A DNA stretch of 50,758 nucleotides from Rhizobium sp. Q54 (lineage in GTDB: Bacteria > Pseudomonadota > Alphaproteobacteria > UBA2966 > CAIVPW01). A program made the position numbers and the translations under genes. Location of the stretch: positions 1 through 50,758 of the forward strand of contig CAMDPO010000015.1 of assembly GCA_945904955.1 (NCBI GenBank), written 5' to 3'. Of the stretch, positions 19,316 through 33,828 are shown in pieces; within the stretch, counting starts at the first letter, position 1; each line of letters begins with the position of its first letter. The notes beneath the pieces are model-generated. The model searched no databases. It was not told the DNA's origin and saw only the letters and a list, made by a program, of their open reading frames with translations.

Positions 19316-19975
19316 ATGAAGGATCGCGTCGACACTGCGACGGCCCTCGCGTGGCTCAAGCGCTCCGGTTCCCAGAAGGTCATCGACGGGATGGCGCGCT
19401 ATGGCATCCCGTCCGACACCGCCGTCGGTGTGAGCGTCGGCGACCTGAAGAAGTACGCCAAGACGATCGGCAAGGATCACGAGTTGGCCGACGGCTTGTG
19501 GAAGTCCGGCATCTACGAGGCGCGCATGCTGGCAGCGTTCGTCGATGAAGCGGAGCAGGTCACCGGCAAGCAGATGGATCGCTGGTCGAACGACTTCGAC
19601 AGCTGGGCGATCGCCGACACGGTGTGCTTCGCGCTGTTCGATCGCGCGCCGGACCGATGGAAGAAGGTCCACGCCTGGGCCAAGGCCAAACCGAAATTCA
19701 AGAAGCGCGGCGCGTTCGCGTTGCTGTGGGGTCTGACCGTTCACGACAAGCGCGCGCCTGATCAGGAGTTCCTCGCCTGCCTGCCGTTGATCGAGGCAGG
19801 GGCGCGGGATGAACGCGACTACGTCAAGAAGGGCGTCGATATGGCATTGCGCGCGCTGGGCAAGCGCACGGCGGCGCTGCGCAGGGCGGCGGTCGCGCTG
19901 GCCAAAACGATGGCCTCGTCAAGCGAAGGGGCGCAGGCGTGGGTAGCGCGCAGCACGCTGCGCGAGCTGAAGTAG
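19316..19975 (+). CDS. DNA alkylation repair protein, AlkD-like HEAT-repeat family
   Basis: A 219-residue all-helical protein of the AlkD/DNA-alkylation-repair family, which removes bulky N3- and N7-alkylated purines without base flipping. Seen are GMARYGIPSDTAVGVSVGDLKKYAK (residues 25-50), SGIYEARMLAAFVDE (near 64), WSNDFDSWAIADTVCF (near 89, with the Trp and Asp expected in the DNA-binding cleft) and RDYVKKGVDMALRALGKR (near 163). The length is normal. It starts directly after the tRNA terminator and has its own promoter or weak read-through. It is followed 31 bases later by the interrupted VOC gene. Confidence 0.85.
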   Translation: MKDRVDTATALAWLKRSGSQKVIDGMARYGIPSDTAVGVSVGDLKKYAKTIGKDHELADGLWKSGIYEARMLAAFVDEAEQVTGKQMDRWSNDFDSWAIADTVCFALFDRAPDRWKKVHAWAKAKPKFKKRGAFALLWGLTVHDKRAPDQEFLACLPLIEAGARDERDYVKKGVDMALRALGKRTAALRRAAVALAKTMASSSEGAQAWVARSTLRELK

Positions 19976-20005
19976 ACTGCGACAACCGGCGAACCGAGGC
20001 TCACC

Positions 20006-20629
20006 ATGATTCGCGGCATCCACGGACTCTTCTACTCATCGGACGCGGAAGCGACGCGCGCGTTCTTTCGCGACAAGCTGCGCCTGCCTGGATTCGACGG
20101 CGGCGACGGCTGGTAAATCTTCGATTTCGCCGAGGGCGACATGGGCGTGCATCCCGTCGAGCATGGCGGTACCGCCGGTGACCACGATGTGTCGTTCTAC
20201 TGCGACGACATCGTTGGGACCGTCGCCGACATCAAAGCGCGCGGCGTGACGTTCGCGGCGGACGTCGCCGATCATGGCTACGAACTGGTGACGTACCTGA
20301 CGGCGCCGGGCGGCATCCGCATCCAGCTCTACGAGCCGCGCTACAAGAAGCTCGGCCCCGCGAAGAAGGCGAAGGGACGCGCCGCACTGGCGCACGCCAA
20401 GACGAAGGCCGCCGCCAAGCGCAAGGCCGCGCCGAAGAAGGCCAAGCCGCGCGCCAAGGCCCAGCGAGCCGGGACGAAGGAGGCCCGGCCGGCTGCGAGG
20501 AAAAAGAAGAGCGCGACGCGCCGCTACTCGGCGTCCTTGAGGATCGAGGCGCGGTACTGCTCGTCGAGGAAGTCGGAGGCCAGCTCCTTCACCCAACGCC
20601 GGCCGCGCTGGCGCGTCACGCGCCAATAG
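20006..20629 (+). pseudogene. VOC (glyoxalase-like) protein with an in-frame TAA and a basic tail
   Basis: From ATG 20006 the frame encodes the first half of a VOC fold (FYSSDAEATRAFFRDKLRLP), then FDGGDGW and TAA at 20114-20116. The same frame continues as IFDFAEGDMGVHPVEHGG, DHDVSFYCDDI and GIRIQLYEPRYKKLG. This matches the GWxxFDxxEAxMGVHP pattern of VOC proteins, so one codon has become a stop. After residue 115 comes a Lys/Ala/Arg-rich tail of 60 or more residues, and the frame overlaps the 3' end of the convergent membrane-protein gene by about 106 bases. The ligand is unknown. A second VOC gene with the same kind of tail lies 1 kb downstream. Confidence 0.72.
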
Positions 20630-21210
20630 GCGATAGCGACTGCGATCGACGCGCCGAGCGCGTTGACGATCTGATCGCTCATGGTGTCCTCGAGGCCGCC
20701 GCCGTCGGAGAGGCCGCCGCGCTGCATCTCCATGCCCATCAACGTGTCGACGATGAACTCGAAGATCTCCCACAGCGTGCCCATCGCCATGGCGAACGCG
20801 ACGGCAAAGCACGACAGCAGGATCGGCGACATACGCACACGCTGGTGGTCGAACAGAGTGAACAGGAAGAGGAACGCTACCCAGCCGAGGACCAGCCCCG
20901 AGCTGGTGTGCAGCGCCATGTCCCACCACCAAAAGCGCTCGTAGTACTCGTAGACCTCGCCGAGGAAGATCGTGGCGAAGATGAACAGGATGACGGTCAG
21001 CTGGAATCCGGCCGGCGCGTTTAGGCGCGTATTGCGCGCGAGGACGGCGGGCAGGACGCTGGCGACGAACGCCTGGGCGGTGACGAACGCCAACCACCAA
21101 TTGGCGGTAATCAGCCCGGCGATAAACTCGCCCAGCAGCACTGCCTGGATGGTGCGCCCTATGACGAGCTCAACCTGCTCGAGGCGCGAGAAAGTGACGT
21201 GAGGCGTCAT
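20524..21210 (-). CDS. DUF2238 (YjdF-like) inner membrane protein
   Basis: A 228-residue polytopic membrane protein with about six helices. The DUF2238 signature is strong: VYEYYERFWWWDMALHTSSGL (near residue 86), GWVAFLFLFTLF, GTLWEIFEFIVDTLMGMEMQ (near 144) and EDTMSDQIVNALGASIAV (near 172), which look like a metal- or substrate-coordinating set of Glu, Asp and His residues within the membrane. The start at 21210 (MTPHVTFSRLEQVE) is chosen from the natural N-terminus; the frame is open further upstream. Function is not established for the family. Confidence 0.85.
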   Translation of the reverse strand: MTPHVTFSRLEQVELVIGRTIQAVLLGEFIAGLITANWWLAFVTAQAFVASVLPAVLARNTRLNAPAGFQLTVILFIFATIFLGEVYEYYERFWWWDMALHTSSGLVLGWVAFLFLFTLFDHQRVRMSPILLSCFAVAFAMAMGTLWEIFEFIVDTLMGMEMQRGGLSDGGGLEDTMSDQIVNALGASIAVAIAYWRVTRQRGRRWVKELASDFLDEQYRASILKDAE

Positions 21211-21446
21211 GTGCTTGCTCGATGACCGATTCGTTACCTGCCGCCAAGCATAGGCGCACGCCGCGCGGCGCGCGCTCTCGCTCGGTGGGTATCGACGATA
21301 CTTGGGTGGTAGGCGCCTGTTTGTCGACTGCCTCGTTCTGACGAGGCGACGGCGCCAATGGCCGATCCCGACCGGTAGCGAAGTTGTTTTCCCGAGGGCG
21401 GCCAAAGGCTAGTATTGCCGCAGCAACCGCAACGCCGAGGCCACCC

Positions 21447-22010
21447 ATGTCGCGCGTCATTCATTTCGAGATTCTGTCCAAAGATCCCGCCAAGTCGGTG
21501 GAGTTCTACAAGCAGGCCCTGGGCTGGAAGATCAACGCCTGGGAGATGCCGGGACAGACCTATTGGATGGTGACGACGGGGCCGAAGACAGCGGTCGGTA
21601 TCGACGGCGGCATGATGAGCGCCTCGTTCCCGCAGGCAGTGATCAACACCATCGAGGTGAAGTCGCTGAGCACCGCGCAGGCGAGCATTGAGATGGCGGG
21701 CGGCAAGCTGGTGCAAGGTCCGTACGACATCCCGAACGTCGGCAAGCACGCGTACTTCTCCGACCTGGAGGGAACGTTGTTCGGCGTGCTGCAGCCGCCG
21801 GCCGGCGGCGCCATGGCGAACGCGTCGGCGGGGGCGAGGCGCAGCGCACGCAAACCGGCGGCCAAGCGCGCGGCACCAAAGGCCAAGAAGAAAGCCGCCG
21901 CGCGCGGCAAGGCGACCCCCGCACGCGGCAAAGCAAAATCCCAGCGCGGCAAAGCCGCGGCAAGATCCAAGCGAGCCGGCCCTAAGAAGAAAACCAAGTC
22001 GCGGCGCTAG
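21447..22010 (+). CDS. VOC (glyoxalase-like) protein with a histone-H1-like C-terminal tail
   Basis: A 187-residue protein. Residues 1-120 form a VOC domain: VIHFEILSKDPAKSVEFYKQ, LGWKINAWEMPGQTYWMV, INTIEVKSLSTAQASIEMAG and GKHAYFSDLEGTLFGVLQP. The last 60 residues are almost only Ala, Lys, Arg, Gly and Pro, with repeated KKKAAARGKATPARGKAK-type units. The folded part resembles single-domain glyoxalase/bleomycin-resistance-like proteins of unknown ligand. The tail would bind nucleic acid or another polyanion if exposed. It is followed 71 bases later by a small gene on the same strand. Confidence 0.82.
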   Translation: MSRVIHFEILSKDPAKSVEFYKQALGWKINAWEMPGQTYWMVTTGPKTAVGIDGGMMSASFPQAVINTIEVKSLSTAQASIEMAGGKLVQGPYDIPNVGKHAYFSDLEGTLFGVLQPPAGGAMANASAGARRSARKPAAKRAAPKAKKKAAARGKATPARGKAKSQRGKAAARSKRAGPKKKTKSRR

Positions 22011-22081
22011 CGGCGCCGCCGGATTGGGGCCATCCGGCGACGCGGTGCTAAGATGGCAGGCAACTCAACCCGGACGTAGTC

Positions 22082-22255
22082 ATGGCCCTATCCGACAAAG
22101 CCAAGCAGTACCTGTTCGATGCCCTCGCCAACCACGACGGCGACATGAAGGCCGCGAGCGAGGAAGCGATCAAGAAGCTCGAGAAGGATGCGAACATTCC
22201 GCGCCCCGCTGCGGTCGCGCTGATCGCCAAGGCGTCGCGCGAGTTTCCTTCCTAG
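22082..22255 (+). CDS. Small hypothetical protein of 57 residues
   Basis: Family not recognised. The frame reads MALSDKAKQYLFDALANHDG, continues with two amphipathic helices (KAASEEAIKKLEKDAN and AAVALIAKASREF) and ends at TAG 22253-22255. Codon use fits the local GC-rich pattern, and the helices are regular and charged, as in a small folded or adaptor protein. No strong ribosome site precedes the ATG. It converges on the large membrane gene with three bases between their stops. Confidence 0.62.
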   Translation: MALSDKAKQYLFDALANHDGDMKAASEEAIKKLEKDANIPRPAAVALIAKASREFPS

Positions 22256-22258
22256 CCG

Positions 22259-24736
22259 CTACTGCAGTACCCCGTACTGCTCCCACCGCAAGCTGCGAAT
22301 GACGTTGGAGTAGTCGTCGGTCCAGATGCCGATGCGCGGATCGGGCTTGGGCGGGTCCCACGGCACCATCTGCCATCCGAAGCGCTCGAGGTCGTTCTCG
22401 CCGGGGCGTGCCACCACAACCCACTCCGACGGCAGGGCGAACGGGGTCATCATGATCTCGTGGTAATCAACGTGGCGCGCGTGCAGGCCGATCGCCTCGA
22501 CGATGTTGGCCACCACCGGCAATAGGTCGATGTAGGTGTTGGTGATGTGGAACAGCACCATGCCGCCCGGCGCCAACTTGCGGAAATAGAGCTCCATCGC
22601 CTCCTTGGTGAGGAGATGCACGGGAATCGCGTCGCCACTGAACGCATCGACGAAGATGGCGTCGTAGATTCCGTCCGGCGCCTTGGCGATGTTGCGGCGG
22701 CCGTCGCCGATGACGATGTCGACCGGACCACGGCCGCAGTTCGAGAGGTAGGTGAAGTAGCGCTGGTCCTGCGCAAGCTTCGCCTCGACGGGGTCGATCT
22801 CGTAGAACGTCATGCTCTGGCCGTCACCGACGAAGCACGTCAGCGCGCCGGCGCCGAGCCCGATGGCGGCGACGCGGCTCGGGCGATTGCCTGTGGTGGT
22901 GCGCAAGATGGAGAAGATCTGCCCGACGGGCCCTTCGCGCGCGTAGTACGTCACGGGGACCTGCGGATAGGTCTGGTTCTGGGCGCCATGGTTGGTCGTG
23001 CCGTTGACGAGGATGTGGTAGTCGGCCGAGTTGGCGCTGGAAAAGTTCACCGAATACACGCCGAAGAAGCTGCGCACGCGCTCCAAGCGATACGGCGGCG
23101 CCGACCAGGCGAGGCGTGGCAGCGAGGCAAGCCCGCCGCCCTCGCTGCCCGGACGGTAATGCAGGGTGCCGAGCACGTCGGGTGAGAAGATCGCCAGCAC
23201 GGCGACGATGCCGAGGGTGAACCGCAACGGACGGCCGGAGAAGGAGAACAGCGCGAGCATCGTCGTGACGAGGAGCAGCGCGCGGCCGAGCGTGTTCTCC
23301 CATGACAGGAACGCAGTGGCGGTGTGCTCGGCAATACCGAAAAGATTCCGGGCGAACGCCCAATCGACGAGGGCCTGGGTCCAGTTCAGCCAGCGATCCT
23401 CGGTGAGCAAGGCGAACAAGGCGACCGGCAGAATCCCGTCGAGCATCCAGCGCCGCAGGCGCCAGAGCCGTTCGCTGGACAGCCACACCGACCGTTCCGC
23501 CAACGCGGATAGACCGGTCCACGCACCAAGCTTGGCGACCATGCGCGAGCCACCCTTCGGCCACGGGCGCAACAGCACCGCGGCAAGCATCGCCAGCGGA
23601 TACTCGTAGACGCTGTTGAACACGAGCGGCGCGACGATGCCGGCGAGCAGGCCGCCAACGACACCGCCCAGGGAGAGCCAGAGGTAGAATTCGGTGAGAC
23701 GCGCCGCCGTCGGGCGCAGGCGCGCGAGCTCGCCGTGACACACCATGGCGGTGAAGAAGACGCCGCCGAGGTGCAGGACGAGCAGCACGTACAAATGCGG
23801 CGCGTTGAACAAGACCGCGACCAGCACCAGCCACAAGGCCTGGGCGACGATCATCCACGAATGCGGAAGCGGCGGACGCCGCGCGAACACGAAAACGAAC
23901 GAGAGCAAGTACAACGCTAGCGGCAGAACCCACAGGAACGGCGCGGCAGCAATGTCGGTGCCGACGTGCAGCGTGGCGCCGAGCAGCATCGCCGATGGCA
24001 CCAGCGCCAGCAGCAGCCAGCGCAAGCGCAGGGTCCACGTGACGTCGGCGATCAAGCCCCCGCCCTCGCCGCTTGGTTGCGCGGCCGGCCGGTAGTGGCG
24101 CAGCAAGAGCCAGCCGCACGCGGCGATGGCGACGACGAGCCCGGCGTAGCCCACCGTCCACGCGCGGCTCTGGTTGGCGAGGCCGAGGGTCGCTTCGATC
24201 AGCACGGGATAGGCGATGAGTGCCGCCAGGCTACCGAGGTTGCTGCCGCCGTAGAGGAAGTACGGGTCAGCCGCGGCGGGATGGTCGAGGTGGGCGAACC
24301 ACTTCTGCAGCAGCGGCGCGGTCGCCGAGACGGCGAGGAACGGCAGGCCAACCGACACCGCCAGTACTCCGAGCAGCCAGAACACCGGCGTGCCGTCGGT
24401 GGGCGGCTCGGCGGCGGCATCGAGGCCGATCGGCAGGAAAACGACGGCAGCCAGCAGGAGGACGCCGTGGACCATCTGTTGGGCGCGAATGCCGAGCCAG
24501 CGCGTCGAGAGATGCGCGTAGAGGTAGCCGCCGAGCAGGGTCGCCTGGAAGAACACCATGGCGGTGTTCCACACCGCCGGCGAGCCGCCGAGGCGCGGCA
24601 GCACCATCTTGGTGAACATCGGCTGGACCGAGAACAGCAGGAACGCGCTGAGAAACAGCGTGCCTACGAACAACGGCAGGATGAGGCGGAAGGACTGAGC
24701 GCTCGCCGGGCGAGCCGCTGCCTCACTCACTGCCAC
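22259..24736 (-). CDS. Fused polytopic membrane/spermidine-synthase-like protein
   Basis: An 825-residue protein in two parts. Residues about 1-540 are a hydrophobic domain of a dozen or more helices of the MFS-like type found fused to aminopropyltransferases. Residues about 570-825 are a Rossmann methyltransferase-like SpeE domain: RVAAIGLGAGALTCFV (near 622), then FYEIDPVEAKLA, VDIVIGDGRRNIAKAP and IFVDAFSGDAIPVHLLT (near 700). The polyamine-type acidic pair is kept as DAFSGD. No ornithine, arginine or S-adenosylmethionine decarboxylase lies nearby, so the true substrate may not be putrescine. The protein would act at the inner membrane with its catalytic part in the cytoplasm. Confidence 0.88.
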   Translation of the reverse strand: MAVSEAAARPASAQSFRLILPLFVGTLFLSAFLLFSVQPMFTKMVLPRLGGSPAVWNTAMVFFQATLLGGYLYAHLSTRWLGIRAQQMVHGVLLLAAVVFLPIGLDAAAEPPTDGTPVFWLLGVLAVSVGLPFLAVSATAPLLQKWFAHLDHPAAADPYFLYGGSNLGSLAALIAYPVLIEATLGLANQSRAWTVGYAGLVVAIAACGWLLLRHYRPAAQPSGEGGGLIADVTWTLRLRWLLLALVPSAMLLGATLHVGTDIAAAPFLWVLPLALYLLSFVFVFARRPPLPHSWMIVAQALWLVLVAVLFNAPHLYVLLVLHLGGVFFTAMVCHGELARLRPTAARLTEFYLWLSLGGVVGGLLAGIVAPLVFNSVYEYPLAMLAAVLLRPWPKGGSRMVAKLGAWTGLSALAERSVWLSSERLWRLRRWMLDGILPVALFALLTEDRWLNWTQALVDWAFARNLFGIAEHTATAFLSWENTLGRALLLVTTMLALFSFSGRPLRFTLGIVAVLAIFSPDVLGTLHYRPGSEGGGLASLPRLAWSAPPYRLERVRSFFGVYSVNFSSANSADYHILVNGTTNHGAQNQTYPQVPVTYYAREGPVGQIFSILRTTTGNRPSRVAAIGLGAGALTCFVGDGQSMTFYEIDPVEAKLAQDQRYFTYLSNCGRGPVDIVIGDGRRNIAKAPDGIYDAIFVDAFSGDAIPVHLLTKEAMELYFRKLAPGGMVLFHITNTYIDLLPVVANIVEAIGLHARHVDYHEIMMTPFALPSEWVVVARPGENDLERFGWQMVPWDPPKPDPRIGIWTDDYSNVIRSLRWEQYGVLQ

Positions 24737-24960
24737 GGCACGCCCCGGCGGATCGACATGCCCGCCTTATACAGTCTGGCCGCAGGGCATCCCAACGCCG
24801 GCTGTGCTCAGCCATTCGGCTGAAAGCAACCACCTAAGGCCGGCCGGCGCCGCGCGCGTGTGGCAGAACGCCGCAGTAAGCTGCCGCTTTCCGCAATCCG
24901 TGGCGCATGGCACGACCCTTGCCATTGTCCGAACGGCTCGTTTCGTCCAAAGGTTGATCG

Positions 24961-25173
24961 ATGGCTACCGGCACAGTAAAGTGGTTCGACGCCAATCTCG
25001 GGTATGGGTTCATCGTCCCGCGCGACGGGTCCCCGGACATCTTCGTGCACTTCACCGCGCTTGATATGGCTGGGCTTTCCGGTCTGACGGCGGGCACGAA
25101 CCTAACGTTCGAGCCGAGCCGCGACGGCGGAGTGATGCGGGCCGTCAACCTTCGGCCGGACCGCGCCGCCTAG
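24961..25173 (+). CDS. Cold-shock domain protein
   Basis: A single-stranded nucleic-acid-binding OB-fold of 70 residues, which melts RNA secondary structure. The start is MATGTVKWFDANLGYGFIVP with RNP1-like YGFIVP, followed by the RNP2 equivalent DIFVHFTALDMAG. It has a ribosome site AAAGG upstream and a GC-rich 5' region with a plausible long leader. It is divergent from the fused membrane gene (224 bases between starts) and ends with a terminator. The RNP1 motif is Y-G-F-I rather than the common F-G-F-I, a small variation. Confidence 0.95.
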   Translation: MATGTVKWFDANLGYGFIVPRDGSPDIFVHFTALDMAGLSGLTAGTNLTFEPSRDGGVMRAVNLRPDRAA

Positions 25174-25215
25174 CGGCCCGTCGGGCCTATGACCGAGGCG
25201 GTCGTCGGGCCTTTT
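25174..25215 (+). terminator. Terminator after the cold-shock gene
   Basis: GGCCCG (25175-25180) can pair with CGGGCC (25206-25211), enclosing a second hairpin GACC-GAGGC-GGTC (25191-25203), and is followed by TTTT. It starts one base after the stop codon. A competing shorter pairing (25175-25187) exists. Confidence 0.7.
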
Positions 25216-25344
25216 CCCCCGATCACATCTGCACTTGGCTGTATGGCTTGGCCTTGAGGGCGATGCTAGCTTCCAGTTCGGGAGGGTTCGACCGCAGAGG
25301 GGCTGTGGCCGCACCTCCACGCACACGTGGCAGCCGACATCGTT

Positions 25345-26595
25345 ATGACACCCCAAGAATTCGCGAACGCAGTGCTCGCGCACCAGCGTTTCGTGGCGGG
25401 ACGAGCGGGCGGCAAGCGTGCCGAGCTCCGTTTCGTCAATCTGTCGGGGTTGCGTTTTCCACGCATCAACCTGTCGGGAGCGATTCTCACCGGCATTAAC
25501 CTTAGCCGCAGCACGCTGCACGATGCCGACCTCGGCTTCGCCGACATGTTCTGCGCCAACATGGCGGGCTGCGACGCTCAAGGCTCGAACTTCTTCCGCG
25601 CCGACATGCGCGGCGTCCAGCTCCACGGCGCCAAGCTGCGCGGCGCCAACCTTTCCGAAGCCGACCTGCGCCCCGGTACGTTGTCGGGCACCGAGCGGCG
25701 CATGCTCGCCGACTTGTCCGAAACGGACTTGGACGACGCCAAGCTCAACGGCGCCAACATGGTCGAGACGACTCTCGCCGGCGCTTCGATGAAGCGCGTC
25801 GAGATGAAGGGCGCCGCGGTGATCCGCTCGAACCTCGCCGGCGCCGATCTCACCGGCGCCAACCTGGAAGGCGCCAACGTCCAGAACGCCGACCTCGCCG
25901 GCGCAGTGCTGGCGCAGGCGAATCTGCGCTTCTGCAAGTTCAACGGCTCCAATTTCAAGGGCGTCGCACTCAAGGACGTCGACCTGTCCGGCGCCGACGT
26001 GCGCGACTCACAGATGGCGCGGCGCATCGATTCGCTGCCGCTCGACGTCCAGTCGATCCTGCGCGAGCACTCTGCGTGGATCGAGAGCGCGGGCGCGCGC
26101 GGCAAGCGCGCCGAACTCGCCAACGTCGACCTGCACGATGCGGACTTCACCGGCATGACGCTGAACGTGGCCAGCTTCACCGGCGCCAACCTGGCGGGCG
26201 CGAGCTTCACCCACGCCATGCTGATGTTCGCCGACTTCGCCGGGGCCGACGTCACCAACGCCGACTTCACCCAGGCGGACCTGCGCGGCGCCAACTTCAA
26301 GGACGCCAAGGCGCTGATGGCGAAGTTCCGGCGCGCCCAGCTGAGCAAGGCGCCGCTGCGCACCGAAAAGGGGCAAAGCGCGTGGCCGACGAGTCTCGCC
26401 GGAGCGGATCTATCGGGCGCCGATCTATCCGACGCCGACCTGCGCGGCGTGAAGCTCGACGGCGCCAACCTGCGCGGCGCGAACCTCGCCCGCGCCAATC
26501 TCGAGGGCGCCTCCCTGGTGCGCACCGACTTGTCGGTGGCCAACACGACGGATGCGACGATGCCGGGGCCGATTCCCCCGGGCAAGGCGAACTAG
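25345..26595 (+). CDS. Pentapeptide-repeat protein, two tandem modules
   Basis: A 416-residue protein made of A(D/N)LxG pentapeptides that fold as a right-handed quadrilateral beta-helix, often a DNA-mimic or scaffold. Repeats run through residues about 35-215 and again 255-400 (for example FTGANLAGASFTHAMLMF and LSGADLSDADLRGVKLD). Each half opens with the same header, a helix containing H..(F/W), then GKRAEL: AHQRFVAGRAGGKRAELRF at about 12-30 and REHSAWIESAGARGKRAEL at about 233-251. So the protein is an internal duplication. The start is ATG 25345; GTG 25327 would add six residues, and neither has a clear ribosome site. No toxin or gyrase gene is adjacent. Confidence 0.85.
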   Translation: MTPQEFANAVLAHQRFVAGRAGGKRAELRFVNLSGLRFPRINLSGAILTGINLSRSTLHDADLGFADMFCANMAGCDAQGSNFFRADMRGVQLHGAKLRGANLSEADLRPGTLSGTERRMLADLSETDLDDAKLNGANMVETTLAGASMKRVEMKGAAVIRSNLAGADLTGANLEGANVQNADLAGAVLAQANLRFCKFNGSNFKGVALKDVDLSGADVRDSQMARRIDSLPLDVQSILREHSAWIESAGARGKRAELANVDLHDADFTGMTLNVASFTGANLAGASFTHAMLMFADFAGADVTNADFTQADLRGANFKDAKALMAKFRRAQLSKAPLRTEKGQSAWPTSLAGADLSGADLSDADLRGVKLDGANLRGANLARANLEGASLVRTDLSVANTTDATMPGPIPPGKAN

Positions 26596-26932
26596 CCTCC
26601 CCTTTCGGCTTTCGAGGTCGCGTGGCCTCGCTTTGGCCTGCGACCTTTGGTCGCCCTCCCCGCCGCCGCACGGGCCGCCCTCCAGCCGCCGTGACCCGCT
26701 CACCCGGCCCCCGCAAACCGCGTGAAATCCTAAACAAATTGGAGCATTATTCGGGGTCCGGTATGCCGGACCCCTTGGTGCCCTGGGCGTCAGCGCCTGG
26801 TCGAAGCCAAGAAGCGTTCCAAGTACCTGAAAGCGCAGGGCAATTGTCCGCCATGGGGGTGGGCGGCCCTCCAAACCGCGGAACCGTTCCGCCGCGGAAG
26901 GTTGCGCCCAAAGAGGCGCCGCCGGAGTTCGA
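26596..26932 (+). promoter_or_regulatory. Leader region upstream of gltB with hairpins
   Basis: No gene is seen in these 337 bases. Just after the pentapeptide gene, AGGTCGC (26615-26621) can pair with GCGACCT (26640-26646), a possible terminator. An AT-rich island contains a weak promoter, GTGAAA (26722-26727), then CATTAT (26745-26750) 17 bases later. It is followed by a strong hairpin GGGGTCCGG-TATG-CCGGACCCC (26753-26774) and a GC-rich stretch up to the gltB ribosome site. The predicted gltB leader would be about 175 bases, long enough for attenuation-type control, but no known riboswitch motif was found. Confidence 0.45.
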
Positions 26933-31564
<4,632 letters not shown>

Positions 31565-31566
31565 AC

Positions 31567-33006
<1,440 letters not shown>

Positions 33007-33073
33007 CGCGCCTGCGCGCGACGGAGCAGAGGAACTCGTCGCAGCAAGCGCGCCAGGCCCGATGCGGCGCGAC

Positions 33074-33184
33074 TCAGAGCTTGCGCATCGGGTCGTCGGA
33101 GTTGTCCGGCCACACGAAGATGACGGCGAACGCGGCGACTGCCGCGAGAGCCAGCAGAGCGTAGATGATCGGAAGTTCGAACAT
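33074..33184 (-). CDS. Small single-helix membrane protein of 36 residues
   Basis: Family not recognised. The ATG at 33184 has an almost ideal ribosome site AAAAGGAGG five bases upstream. The 36-residue product is a short start (MFELP), one membrane helix (IIYALLALAAVAAFAVIFVW) and an acidic-then-basic tail (PDNSDDPMRKL), ending at TGA 33076-33074. Such one-helix proteins often act as subunits or regulators of membrane complexes. It lies alone between convergent gltD and the divergent COG4315 gene. Confidence 0.75.
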   Translation of the reverse strand: MFELPIIYALLALAAVAAFAVIFVWPDNSDDPMRKL

Positions 33185-33351
33185 GCGCGCCTCCTTTTGT
33201 TGAAGGCACTTTCGCTCCGGCGCACGCTGCCTGCCTTAACCTGCGTTCAGAATACGCGTTCGCACGTAGAGCCGATTCCCCAGCGAATCCGCACCTGTTG
33301 CGAGGCGTACGTGCTGTCCCTTACTGCCAGCGACCAGCGACGGAGCTAGAA

Positions 33352-33828
33352 ATGGACATCCCCCCTCCGGTGCGCTTGGCGCACACGTTTGCGAGTGTTG
33401 CGATGTCTCGGATCCCCGGTTTGCTCTCCGTTTGTGTCGCCCTGCTTTGCGCCGGCAATGCTGCGGCCCAGGAGGCGATGGCCAACGACTTCATCGGCAA
33501 GTTCAGAGCTTGGGTCGTGCTGGACCTGCAATTCGCGCTGACTACTGACGAGGGCCGCACCGTGTACGCGCACGCAGGTGACGGGCCCTTGCGACCGATG
33601 TGCAATGAGGGCTGCGCGCAAGCATGGCGGCCGGTGCGAGCCATACCGCAGGACGTCGCTTTCGAGCCGTTCACGATCTTCACTCGCGACGACGGCGTGC
33701 GCCAATGGGCGTATGAGGGCGTGCCTCTGTACACTAGCGCGCGCGACACACGTCCCGGCGACGCCCATGGTCACGGCGTCGATGACCGGTGGTACGTCGT
33801 GACGGTGCCGGCGCACGCCATGCAGTGA
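33352..33828 (+). CDS. Secreted COG4315-type protein (YxFxxD repeat family)
   Basis: A 158-residue exported protein. The signal region (residues about 1-40) ends LLCAGNAAAQ. The mature part has the family features: GRTVYAHAGD, a CNEGCAQAW pair of cysteines and GVPLYTSARDTRPGDAHGHG near the end, which is typical of this lipoprotein-like family. The first repeat departs from the Y-x-(F/W/Y)-x-x-D rule, having His. No lipobox is visible. The start 33352 has GGAG six bases upstream; an inner ATG 33403 is possible. Its function is unknown. Confidence 0.72.
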   Translation: MDIPPPVRLAHTFASVAMSRIPGLLSVCVALLCAGNAAAQEAMANDFIGKFRAWVVLDLQFALTTDEGRTVYAHAGDGPLRPMCNEGCAQAWRPVRAIPQDVAFEPFTIFTRDDGVRQWAYEGVPLYTSARDTRPGDAHGHGVDDRWYVVTVPAHAMQ

